A stretch of DNA of 22,292 nucleotides from an uncultured Blautia sp. (lineage in GTDB: Bacteria > Bacillota > Clostridia > Lachnospirales > Lachnospiraceae), in contig URVB01000057.1 of the NCBI GenBank assembly GCA_900551075.1, forward strand, positions 1 through 22,292. The letters run 5' to 3'. Both the position numbers and the translations under genes were made by a program. Numbering within the stretch: the first letter of the stretch is position 1; every line of letters begins with the position of its first letter. The notes under the pieces are model-generated. The model was not told the origin of the DNA and searched no databases. It was given only the letters and a program-made list of their open reading frames with translations. Of this stretch, positions 15,751-22,292 are shown in pieces.

Positions 15751-15791
15751 TTTGTATACCTTACCAATATGGAAGTTGCCAGTATGTAAGG
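15751..15791. promoter_or_regulatory. Candidate GntR operator region between the divergent promoters
   Basis: TTTGTATACC (15751-15760) contains the palindrome GTATAC, which fits the GT...AC form of many GntR/HutC operators. CCTTAC (15759-15764) and GTAAGG (15786-15791) form a spaced inverted repeat that brackets the -35 box of the rightward promoter. A protein with two DNA-binding heads could contact such spaced half-sites. This is inference only. Confidence 0.35.
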
Positions 15792-15805
15792 AAAATAGTT
15801 ATAAT
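15776..15805 (+). promoter_or_regulatory. Promoter of the response-regulator remnant/Hpt/kinase cluster
   Basis: TTGCCA (15776-15781) and a perfect TATAAT (15800-15805) are separated by 18 bases. The predicted start near 15812 precedes ATG 15841 of the remnant by about 29 bases. Confidence 0.6.
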
Positions 15806-15840
15806 AAAACCGTAAAATTATTATGAAAGAGTGAAGAACC

Positions 15841-15998
15841 ATGGAAAAACAAAAAATCTTAATTGTAGACGATTCAGAAATGAATCGCGTGCTTTTGGGT
15901 GGAATTCCGTAATGGAGAGAGCGGCTTGCATATATTGCATGTTAATGCTATCATAAAATCGCAAACGACAGCACAGACAACATTTAAAAGGAGGAAAT
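15841..15998 (+). pseudogene. Internally deleted response regulator (receiver start joined out of frame to an HD-GYP start motif)
   Basis: From ATG 15841 the frame gives MEKQKILIVDDSEMNRVLLG, the first beta strand and acidic pocket of a receiver domain, then stops at TAA 15910-15912 after 24 codons. In the +1 frame from 15899 the sequence reads VEFRNGESGLHILHV, the opening motif of the HD-GYP domain in the response regulators that clostridial hybrid kinases of this kind usually accompany. After about NAI the similarity ends and the Hpt ribosome site follows. So most of the receiver, the linker and nearly all of the HD-GYP domain are missing. The promoter and start remain intact, so the transcript should still carry the genes downstream. 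An intact homologue would be several hundred residues long. Confidence 0.78.
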
Positions 15999-16004
15999 GT
16001 GATT

Positions 16005-16367
16005 ATGAATTTAAAAGATTGTTATATAAAATTTGGCGGCGATTTTAATGAGGTACTGGGCAGATTGCGGCGTGAACAGACCGTCCGGAAATTTGTATAT
16101 AAATTCCTGGACGATAAAAGCTTTAACCTGTTTGAAGCGTCTATGGGTAATAAGGACTATGCCGAGGCTCTCAGAGCTGTTCATACACTCAAAGGAATTT
16201 GCCAAAATCTTTCTTTTACCAGATTATTTGAAAGCAGTAGTCTGGTTACAAAAGCGTTAAAAGAAAACGACTGGAATAAAGCTGTAAATATGATGCCGCA
16301 ATTATCAAACGACTACTATGAAATAATTAATGTTATTAAAGATTTTAAGAGTTCCGGGGAGGAATAA
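16005..16367 (+). CDS. Stand-alone Hpt (histidine phosphotransfer) protein
   Basis: 120 aa, cytoplasmic four-helix phosphotransfer protein that shuttles phosphate between receiver domains. The phospho-accepting residue should be His60 in AVHTLKGICQNLSF, a standard Hpt motif. MNLKDCYIKFGGDFNEVLGRL is typical of the N-terminus of small Hpt proteins in clostridial kinase clusters. AAGGAGG (15988-15994) is ten bases before ATG 16005; GTG 15999 would add two residues and is four bases from the ribosome site, so it cannot be excluded. The kinase gene starts five bases after the stop. With the upstream response regulator destroyed, its remaining visible partners are the two receivers of the kinase or proteins encoded elsewhere. 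Confidence 0.86.
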   Translation: MNLKDCYIKFGGDFNEVLGRLRREQTVRKFVYKFLDDKSFNLFEASMGNKDYAEALRAVHTLKGICQNLSFTRLFESSSLVTKALKENDWNKAVNMMPQLSNDYYEIINVIKDFKSSGEE

Positions 16368-16372
16368 CATCA

Positions 16373-18931
16373 ATGGGAAACAGTAAAAAAAAGAATTCTA
16401 CAACGCGTTTTCTAATATGCAGTTTCATTGGGCTCTTGACCTTTAGTATTATTATGTTCAGTCTGCTCGGGATTTATATGAGTCGGAAGAGTAAACGGGC
16501 TGTTTATGAAATTGGAAATATTTATATGTCCGGAATGAATGAACAAATGTCCAGCCACTTTGAAACTGTTATTAAGCTGCGTTTTGATCAGGTCAGCGGC
16601 ATTATTTCCGTTGTCTCAACAGAAAATAACGATCAAGAGAAGCTATATGAGGAGCTCGTTTACAGGGCGCAGGTCAGGGGGTTTGACTATTTAGCGCTTT
16701 GTTCTGCCGAAGGAGATTTTCAGACACTCTATGGACAATCCATACAGCCGCTTAACCCGGAACCTTTTGTAGAAGCATTATCACAAGGGGAGCAAAGAGT
16801 TGCCGTTGGCGTTGATTCTGCTGGAAATGAAGTGGTATTGTTTGGCGTTGACGCTGCTTATCCGATGCAAAATGGCGATAGGTGTACTGGCCTCATCGCA
16901 GCCGTTCCACTGGAGTATATCACCGATTTTCTTTCTTTAGAAGATGAAGGGCGGCTGATGTATTATCATATTATCAGGTCAGATGGCAGTTTTGTAATAC
17001 AGAACCCCAACACTGAGTTGTGGTATTTCTTTGAACAACTACAAAAGCAACTTGATTCTACAGCAAATGAATTATCTGTAGAAAATTCTGTTAAAAAATT
17101 TGGTGATGCTCTAAAAAATCAGGAAGAATATGGTACAACATTTGAAGTAAATGGTAAAGAACGGCAAATTTATGGTGTGCCATTACCCTGTTCTGAGTGG
17201 TATTTAGTAGCTGTAATGCCTTATAGTATATTGGACGATACCATAAACAATCTGAGCAGCCAGCGTATATTCATGACATTGTTGTCCTGTGCTTCTGTTT
17301 TAATCATTCTGACATTGATATTTCTTCGGTATTTCTCCATAACCCGTTCTCAGGTGCATGAATTGGAGAAGGCCCGGCAGGCGGCTCTTGAAGCGAACAA
17401 AGCCAAAAGTAAATTTTTGGCAAATATGAGCCATGATATCCGTACACCCATGAATGCAATCGTAGGCATGACCGCGATTGCCACAGCTCACATAGATGAC
17501 CGGAAACAGGTACAGAACTGTCTTAGAAAAATTACATTATCGAGTAAACACCTTTTAGGGCTGATTAATGATGTTTTGGATATGTCTAAAATTGAAAGTG
17601 GTAAATTAACTTTAACAACAGAGCAAATTTCATTAAAGGAAGTTGTTGAAGGAATTGTTAACATTATGCAGCCACAGGTTAAGACAAAAAAGCAAACCTT
17701 TGACATACATGTTCAAAATATCTTAACAGAAAAGGTGTGGTGCGATGGTGTTCGCTTAAATCAGGTTTTGCTAAATCTCTTATCAAATGCAACGAAGTAT
17801 ACACCGGAGGGCGGTTCGGTGCAATTATCCCTCTCTGAAGAAAAATCTCCGAAAGGAGAAAACTATGTCCGAATTCATATCAAGGTCAAGGATAATGGAA
17901 TTGGTATGTCGCCGGATTTTCTGAAAAAAATATATGAATCCTATAGCCGTGCGGATGGAACCAGAATCCATAAAACTGAGGGCGCCGGTTTGGGAATGGC
18001 GATTACAAAGTACATTGTGGACGCAATGGAAGGAACCATTGATATACAAAGTGAGCCTGATAAAGGTACCGAATTTCTTCTCATGTTTGATTTTGAAAAA
18101 GCGGCTGCAATGGAAATGGATATGGTTCTTCCCTCCTGGAATATGCTGGTGGTTGATGATGACGAACTATTATGTAAGACAGCCGTGGACGCACTGAAAT
18201 CTATCGGAATAAAAGCTGAATGGACATTAAGCGGAAAAAAGGCAATAGAACTGGTAAACCAACACCACACAAAAAGAGATGATTATCAAATTATTTTATT
18301 AGATTGGCAACTACCTGGTATGAATGGGATTCAGGTTGCAAAAGAAATCCGGTGTAATCTGGGAGATGAAGTACCGATTCTGCTGATTTCTGCATACGAT
18401 TGGAGTGAATTTGAAGCGGAGGCCCGTGAAGCGGGTATTAGTGGTTTTATTTCCAAACCACTTTTTAAATCTACGCTGTATCATGCTTTACGTCAGTATA
18501 TGGACGTTGAAACGGAACATGACCAGACATCAAACCAAAATATTAATCTATCCGGACGCCGTATCCTGCTTGCCGAGGATAATGAGCTTAACTGGGAGGT
18601 TGCAAAAGAATTGTTGTCCGACCTGGGCGTAGAACTGGAGTGGGCAGAAGATGGCCAGATATGTCTGGACAAGTTCCAAAAATCACCAGAGGGTTATTAT
18701 GATGCTGTTCTTATGGACATACGAATGCCGCGTATGACAGGGTATGAGGCTACAAAAGCGATTCGGGGACTGAAGCATCCTGATGCCCTGTCTATTCCAA
18801 TTATAGCCATGAGCGCAGATGCTTTTTCAGATGACATACAGCATTGCTTGGAGTGCGGTATGAACGCGCATATAGCAAAGCCGATTGATGTTTTAGAATT
18901 GGCCCGCTTATTAAAAAGATATTTAATATAA
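16373..18931 (+). CDS. Hybrid sensor histidine kinase with two receiver domains
   Basis: 852 aa. A membrane helix (about 13-36), an extracytoplasmic sensor of about 260 residues probably of the dCache type (about 40-297), and a second helix (about 299-321) precede a short coiled linker. The HisKA domain has His354 in NMSHDIRTPMNA. The ATPase domain has the N box around NLLSNATKYTP (about 468-478), DNGIGM (507-512) and GAGLGMAI (537-544). Receiver 1 (about 590-710) has Asp644 in LLDWQLPGMNG and a conserved lysine in ISKPL. Receiver 2 (about 729-850) has Asp782 in LMDIRMPRMTG and lysine in IAKPI. All key residues are present, so the kinase looks active. Its ribosome site (GGGGAGGA) lies in the end of the Hpt gene, five bases separating the two. 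The signal sensed is unknown. No DNA-binding domain is present. Confidence 0.92.
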   Translation: MGNSKKKNSTTRFLICSFIGLLTFSIIMFSLLGIYMSRKSKRAVYEIGNIYMSGMNEQMSSHFETVIKLRFDQVSGIISVVSTENNDQEKLYEELVYRAQVRGFDYLALCSAEGDFQTLYGQSIQPLNPEPFVEALSQGEQRVAVGVDSAGNEVVLFGVDAAYPMQNGDRCTGLIAAVPLEYITDFLSLEDEGRLMYYHIIRSDGSFVIQNPNTELWYFFEQLQKQLDSTANELSVENSVKKFGDALKNQEEYGTTFEVNGKERQIYGVPLPCSEWYLVAVMPYSILDDTINNLSSQRIFMTLLSCASVLIILTLIFLRYFSITRSQVHELEKARQAALEANKAKSKFLANMSHDIRTPMNAIVGMTAIATAHIDDRKQVQNCLRKITLSSKHLLGLINDVLDMSKIESGKLTLTTEQISLKEVVEGIVNIMQPQVKTKKQTFDIHVQNILTEKVWCDGVRLNQVLLNLLSNATKYTPEGGSVQLSLSEEKSPKGENYVRIHIKVKDNGIGMSPDFLKKIYESYSRADGTRIHKTEGAGLGMAITKYIVDAMEGTIDIQSEPDKGTEFLLMFDFEKAAAMEMDMVLPSWNMLVVDDDELLCKTAVDALKSIGIKAEWTLSGKKAIELVNQHHTKRDDYQIILLDWQLPGMNGIQVAKEIRCNLGDEVPILLISAYDWSEFEAEAREAGISGFISKPLFKSTLYHALRQYMDVETEHDQTSNQNINLSGRRILLAEDNELNWEVAKELLSDLGVELEWAEDGQICLDKFQKSPEGYYDAVLMDIRMPRMTGYEATKAIRGLKHPDALSIPIIAMSADAFSDDIQHCLECGMNAHIAKPIDVLELARLLKRYLI

Positions 18932-19177
18932 ATCCGGCCCCCTGCCCCGCTCAGCCTTGTCAGACTACGGGAAGCTGCGTCTATACCTGCAGGGAACATA
19001 AGCAGTCGCCCGACACTCATACCGCTCAACCGCCCGAAGAGATGGCGGCACTTATACGTGTAGCATGATGGAGAGCTATGCCATATGGCACCGCCTGATC
19101 GTATCCATCAAAGGCTCTCCTGCCGGATGGACAGGGGACGCCGGATGGTTTTTCTTTGAACTTTCCAAAAAATTCAT
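18932..19177. other. Gene-free scar-like stretch after the kinase
   Basis: About 245 bases without a convincing coding frame on either strand. The first ~200 bases are GC-rich compared with the kinase gene just before, and the change is abrupt. CCGGATGG occurs twice, 18 bases apart, near 19121-19148. No terminator with a T run is evident after the kinase stop. It may be leftover sequence from an inserted or deleted element. Confidence 0.4.
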
Positions 19178-19206
19178 TTGAATTTCCCGGGGTGTTCTGT
19201 TATAGT
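19178..19206 (+). promoter_or_regulatory. Promoter of the phospholipase-family gene
   Basis: TTGAAT (19178-19183) and TATAGT (19201-19206) have a 17-base spacer, matching 4/6 and 5/6. The predicted start near 19213 lies 42 bases before the TTG start codon. Confidence 0.6.
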
Positions 19207-19254
19207 AAATGTGGTTGCAGGAGACGCAGTGTAAAAAGAAAGAAGAGGGTTTTT

Positions 19255-19839
19255 TTGAGAAAAAAATCGCATATATTATTAGCACGGTATCTGGCTGACC
19301 AGATGACAGCAGCAGAAAGTCTGCAGTCACACAGAAAAGCATTCTGTCTGGGAAATATCCTTCCGGATATGAGGCCGTCGTTTTTGACAACCAAGCATGA
19401 ATTTTTCGGAACCTTTGGTGAGGTTGGCCGGAAAATTGAAGCTTTGGTGGAAAATGGACCGGATTCGTACAAAGAAAGAGTTTTCTGGCGCAGACTGGGT
19501 GAGGTAATGCATTACATAGCGGATTACTTTACCTTTCCCCATAACAGAACTTATACGGGTACCTTGTTGGAGCACGGACAGTATGAAAAGGAATTAAAGA
19601 AAAATCTGAAAACCTATATCCAAAGCGGGGAGGTATATATGCATCCATTATCTGCCATTCAGTTTAAAAGCCTTGCGGAGCTTATGGATTATGTGAGAAT
19701 CCGTCATGAGCAGTATTTGGCAAAGGCCAGAAATGTTTCAGACGATATTCGCTATATATTGACTGTATGTTTTCAGGTTGTACAGGGAATGATCCATCTC
19801 TGTATGGGTACAGCAGCAACGGTGGAAGCGGCTGTATAA
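19255..19839 (+). CDS. Zinc-dependent phospholipase C family protein
   Basis: 194 aa from TTG 19255. The family typically begins MRKKSH, and here LRKKSH starts exactly at TTG, with AAGAGGG five bases upstream; the in-frame ATG at 19156 lies upstream of the predicted promoter and would add 33 unlike residues. Probable zinc ligands are His6, Asp38 (NILPD), His48, and His86, Asp90 and His96 in the motif EVMHYIADYFTFPHN, as in PF00882 proteins. There is no signal peptide, unlike secreted clostridial toxins, so this is the small intracellular clostridial version, whose substrate is not established. The gene stands alone between two promoters. Confidence 0.85.
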   Translation: MRKKSHILLARYLADQMTAAESLQSHRKAFCLGNILPDMRPSFLTTKHEFFGTFGEVGRKIEALVENGPDSYKERVFWRRLGEVMHYIADYFTFPHNRTYTGTLLEHGQYEKELKKNLKTYIQSGEVYMHPLSAIQFKSLAELMDYVRIRHEQYLAKARNVSDDIRYILTVCFQVVQGMIHLCMGTAATVEAAV

Positions 19840-19872
19840 AATAAATGTGAAGAAAATGTAAAAATTTTTTAA

Positions 19873-19900
19873 AACCGCCGGGGAACTGTCTCCGGCGGTT
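19873..19900 (+). terminator. Strong hairpin after the phospholipase-family gene, probable terminator
   Basis: AACCGCCGGGGA (19873-19884) pairs with TCTCCGGCGGTT (19889-19900) over 12 bases including one G-T pair. The T run after it is poor on the plus strand (GATATTAT); a better one follows on the minus strand, so termination strength is uncertain. Confidence 0.45.
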
Positions 19901-19927
19901 GATATTATATGGAAATTATGCTAGAAT
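19899..19927 (+). promoter_or_regulatory. Promoter of the NlpC/P60 gene
   Basis: TTGATA (19899-19904) and TAGAAT (19922-19927) with a 17-base spacer. The -35 box overlaps the last two bases of the preceding hairpin. Predicted start is near 19934, about 58 bases before the start codon. Confidence 0.62.
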
Positions 19928-19991
19928 ATAACAGGTTATATGTAGACTGATTGTTTTATAGCAGCATGCCTTTATAGAGGGGAGTAAAGGA

Positions 19992-21926
19992 ATGTTCAAG
20001 GAAAGAAGGGAACATTTTAGGTATATGAAAAACAAATATCTGACAAAGTGTTTATGCATCACGTTGTTAGCAACTATGGTATTATCCAGTCCGATGTCTG
20101 TTTTAGGTGCAGAAGCTGAATCTGCATTTTCCGCTGGGAGTGAACTGACAGATGGAGATGAGTTTACTTCAGAGCCGGATCCAACACCGGAGCCGCAGCC
20201 GACAGTGGCGCCGGAGCCGCAGCCGACAGTGGCGCCGGAGCCGGATCCTACTACTCCGCCGGATCCAACACCGGAGCCGCAGCCAACAGTGACACCGGAA
20301 CCGGACCCAACAGTAACACCGGAGCCAAGTGTGACGCCGGAGCCAACGGTGACGCCTGAGCCGACTGACACACCGGAGCCAAGCGTGACGCCGACACCAA
20401 CGGAGACCGCAGTTCCTGCACGTGTAAAAAAGATTATCAATGAATTAAATGCATTGGCGGGTGAAGAGATCACGCTTAACCATGAGAAAAGAATTCAGGG
20501 GATTCGTGTGGAATATAACAGCCTGTCTGATGAAGAGAAAAACATGGTTATCAATTATCAGGTGCTTGTGAACTGTGAGAATCGTCTGGCAGAGCTGAAA
20601 AATAAGAAAGCAGATGCGTTTACGGATGATCCTTCCGGGAAGGGCGACAGTACTTCCGATGCATTGACAGGAAAACCGGTTTATTACACCAACATGGTTT
20701 CCAACATTCACGCAGGAAAGAATTTTTATCTGGACAGCCTGGAAGAGAATTATAAGCTTTCTTTCTCTGAGGATTTTGCATCAGTAATGGATGAGATTGA
20801 GAAAGAATATAAAACAAAGAATAAGCTGTCTGATAATAGTGATTTAAGAGAAGATGGCATGACGACCTCCGCAGATGCCCTGCTTGTCAGAAATTGGCAG
20901 GATATTGTAGCCATTTATGTATATGAGCAGAAGCAGAAGGGTGTGGAGTCGTATCAGTTGGATGCATCCTGTAAAGACGAGCTTGCGGAAATTTTTGCAG
21001 AAATGAATCCTGTAGAAAGGGACAAGCAGAATATCACTCATGTTACATATGGAAACAGACATATCAACTACTATATCAAAGAACATAAGATCGCAAAGGA
21101 AGACAGGGATCTTTTGAAAAAATACGTAGAGACGGACTGTAAGCTGTTGTGTGCCACAGTAACGGCAGCTAAGGGATTTGTACGCCAAAGCGTAGGCGAT
21201 GATGTGTCAGAGGAGCGTGTAAATGTTATTGCAGCGGCATATTCCCTGGTAGGTAAGGTGGGATATTTCTGGGGCGGGAAATCTACTGTACTTGGAGACG
21301 ACCCAAGCTGGGGAACGGCTGAAAAGGTAACTGCTGAAGGCAGCAGAAGTACCGGGACACTGCGTGCGTATGGTCTTGACTGCAGCGGATTTGTTACCTG
21401 GGCTGTCATTAACGGATATCAGAGTCAGGATATGCAGGCAAGCATTGGAGATGGTACTTCCGATCAGTGGGTAAAGGCGAATGTTGTCAGTGAAGAAGAT
21501 GCACAGCCCGGAGACCTTGTATTCCAGAGAGGTCCTGAGGCAGGAAGTGACAATCATGTAGGAATTATCTGCGGAAAAACGGATGCCGGAGATTGGATTG
21601 CTGTACATTGTTCTTCCAGCAAAAACGGTGTTACGGTAGGTGAGGCCTATGGTGCAAGCTTCCGTTATATCCGCCAGCCTTCCTTCTATCCGACGGCAGA
21701 GGAGCTGGCGCAGTTGGAAACGGATTATGCTGTGACAGATGCGTCAGATGTGACGGATTTATTGACAGGTGATACAACTGTATCTGATACTTTGCAGGAT
21801 GCGATGGATCAGGATGTGGTTGTATTTGAGGAAGAACCGACTCTTCCTGCTCTGCCGGAAATACTTACCGATGACAGTGACCGGTTTGGGGACAATGAAG
21901 AGGTAGTTGTCTTTAAAGAAGACTGA
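19992..21926 (+). CDS. Secreted NlpC/P60 cell-wall hydrolase with Pro/Thr/Glu-rich linker
   Basis: 644 aa. A signal peptide (basic residues to about 19, hydrophobic 20-35, cleavage probably after VLGA near 40) leads to a Pro/Thr/Glu repeat linker (about 61-140). A helical module of about 60 residues follows (145-203, of the kind repeated in large clostridial surface proteins, with YNSLSDEEKNMVINYQVLVNCENRLAEL-like layout). A middle region of unknown fold (about 225-400) precedes the NlpC/P60 peptidase domain (about 408-560). Catalytic Cys464 (DCSGF), His522 (NHVGI) and the third polar residue His539 are present. The acidic tail has no LPxTG-type anchor. It should cut peptidoglycan stem peptides outside the cell. 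GAGGGGAG is seven bases before ATG 19992; ATG 20025 is an alternative. Confidence 0.91.
   Translation: MFKERREHFRYMKNKYLTKCLCITLLATMVLSSPMSVLGAEAESAFSAGSELTDGDEFTSEPDPTPEPQPTVAPEPQPTVAPEPDPTTPPDPTPEPQPTVTPEPDPTVTPEPSVTPEPTVTPEPTDTPEPSVTPTPTETAVPARVKKIINELNALAGEEITLNHEKRIQGIRVEYNSLSDEEKNMVINYQVLVNCENRLAELKNKKADAFTDDPSGKGDSTSDALTGKPVYYTNMVSNIHAGKNFYLDSLEENYKLSFSEDFASVMDEIEKEYKTKNKLSDNSDLREDGMTTSADALLVRNWQDIVAIYVYEQKQKGVESYQLDASCKDELAEIFAEMNPVERDKQNITHVTYGNRHINYYIKEHKIAKEDRDLLKKYVETDCKLLCATVTAAKGFVRQSVGDDVSEERVNVIAAAYSLVGKVGYFWGGKSTVLGDDPSWGTAEKVTAEGSRSTGTLRAYGLDCSGFVTWAVINGYQSQDMQASIGDGTSDQWVKANVVSEEDAQPGDLVFQRGPEAGSDNHVGIICGKTDAGDWIAVHCSSSKNGVTVGEAYGASFRYIRQPSFYPTAEELAQLETDYAVTDASDVTDLLTGDTTVSDTLQDAMDQDVVVFEEEPTLPALPEILTDDSDRFGDNEEVVVFKED
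20169..20402 (+). repeat. Degenerate Pro/Thr/Glu coding repeat, including a perfect 24-base tandem pair
   Basis: The linker is built from variants of EPQPTVAP, EPDPTVTP and EPSVTP. At DNA level a 24-base unit at 20187-20210 is repeated exactly at 20211-20234, and looser copies follow. Such tracts change length easily by slippage and usually serve as wall-spanning spacers. Confidence 0.85.
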
Positions 21927-21941
21927 AATTGCATTTAGAGT

Positions 21942-21980
21942 TAGCCCATGCAGATGAAAGAAATCTGTATGGGCTATTTC
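21942..21980 (+). terminator. Intrinsic terminator after the NlpC/P60 gene
   Basis: TAGCCCATGCAGAT (21942-21955) pairs with ATCTGTATGGGCTA (21963-21976) with one G-T pair and is followed by TTTCT. It starts 15 bases after the stop codon. Confidence 0.82.
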
Positions 21981-22008
21981 TGATGGAGCAAAAAGGCAAG
22001 AAGGGGTA

Positions 22009-22037
22009 TTGACAAACCGTAAGAAACAACATATACT
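22009..22037 (+). promoter_or_regulatory. Strong sigma-A promoter of fabH
   Basis: A perfect TTGACA (22009-22014), a 17-base spacer and TATACT (22032-22037). The start should be near 22044, about 28 bases before the fabH ATG. Confidence 0.88.
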
Positions 22038-22051
22038 TTGATAATCAAAGT
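22035..22051. promoter_or_regulatory. FabT-like operator overlapping the fabH promoter
   Basis: ACTTTGATAATCAAAGT is a perfect 17-base palindrome around a central A. It matches the published FabT (MarR family) operator form ANTTTGATTATCAAATT at nearly every position. It covers the end of the -10 box and the predicted start site, so a bound repressor would block initiation of fatty-acid synthesis genes. Confidence 0.8.
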
Positions 22052-22071
22052 AAATAGATGGGTGGATGAAG

Positions 22072-22292
22072 ATGACAACTAGAATTATAGGAACAGGAAG
22101 TGCGTTTCCGAAGAGGACTGTGACAAATGAAGAATTATCAAGGTTTGTGGATACCAGTGATGAATGGATTCGTTCCAGAAGCGGAATCGGGGAACGGCAG
22201 ATAGCAGGACCGGATGAGGATGTGGTAAGTCTTGCTGCCCTCGAGCTTGTCCGGGAAGATGCGGGGGATGCAGCCTTTGTCCACCTGTGCCA
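22072..22292 (+). CDS. fabH: 3-oxoacyl-ACP synthase III, 5' part only
   Basis: 73 codons before the window ends; the full enzyme is about 320 aa. It condenses acetyl-CoA with malonyl-ACP to start fatty-acid synthesis. The N-terminus is typical: RIIGTGSAFPKRTVTNEEL, then DTSDEWIRSRSGIGERQIA. The catalytic Cys/His/Asn lie beyond the window. After about residue 55 the match weakens (SLAALELVREDAGDAAFVHLC, where a DAG followed by hydrophobic and Pro residues is expected), and one missing base near 22271 would restore DAGLCP, so a small indel at the sequence end is possible. GGGTGG is six bases before ATG. The FabT-like operator suggests it heads a fab operon. Confidence 0.88.
   Translation, partial: MTTRIIGTGSAFPKRTVTNEELSRFVDTSDEWIRSRSGIGERQIAGPDEDVVSLAALELVREDAGDAAFVHLC

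Noticed and set aside
20169..20402. Repeat block considered as a CRISPR-like or minisatellite array
   Set aside because: Units are codon-phased, have no unique spacers and encode a Pro/Thr/Glu linker in frame with a secreted enzyme.

Overview
The window looks like a chromosomal piece from a low-to-mid GC Firmicute of the Lachnospiraceae/Clostridia type. This is inferred from AGGAGG-type ribosome sites, TTGACA/TATAAT-like promoters, a lysine riboswitch, a three-gene clostridial molybdenum hydroxylase, an acetyl-type MetA, and wall proteins with Pro/Thr linkers. There are no rRNA genes, CRISPR arrays or complete insertion sequences. The first ~51 bases look like the 3' end of a group II intron, and the last gene (fabH) is cut by the window end.

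Layout. 174-3743: three overlapping genes for the FAD, 2x[2Fe-2S] and molybdopterin subunits of a xanthine-dehydrogenase-family enzyme. 3769-5682: two same-frame ORFs separated by one stop codon, probably the halves of one polytopic membrane protein. 5784-7659: lysine riboswitch, intrinsic terminator and a NhaC-family transporter, most likely for lysine. 7784-8822: tRNA-Arg(CCG), apparently transcribed together with a membrane-anchored SH3 protein that starts at TTG. 8943-10232 (minus): secreted polysaccharide deacetylase with wall-binding repeats. 10363-14063: rluF-ligA-metA, with an unusual overlap between the first two.

14216-18931 differs from both sides. It is AT-richer in the lines I sampled. 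It holds a 487-aa regulator with two separate GntR-type winged helices, divergent from a signalling cluster: a gutted response regulator (a receiver start fused out of frame to an HD-GYP start motif), a stand-alone Hpt protein, and an 852-aa hybrid histidine kinase with two receivers. This is the best candidate for a little-described system: a double-headed GntR regulator facing a multi-step phosphorelay whose original output protein has been deleted. The stretches that bound it (14064-14215 and 18932-19177) have no recognisable genes and look like scars.

19255-21926: a zinc-dependent phospholipase-C-family protein (TTG start) and a secreted NlpC/P60 hydrolase with a Pro/Thr/Glu repeat linker. 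22009-22292: a strong promoter overlapped by a perfect 17-bp FabT-type palindrome, then the 5' end of fabH, presumably the first gene of a fatty-acid synthesis operon.
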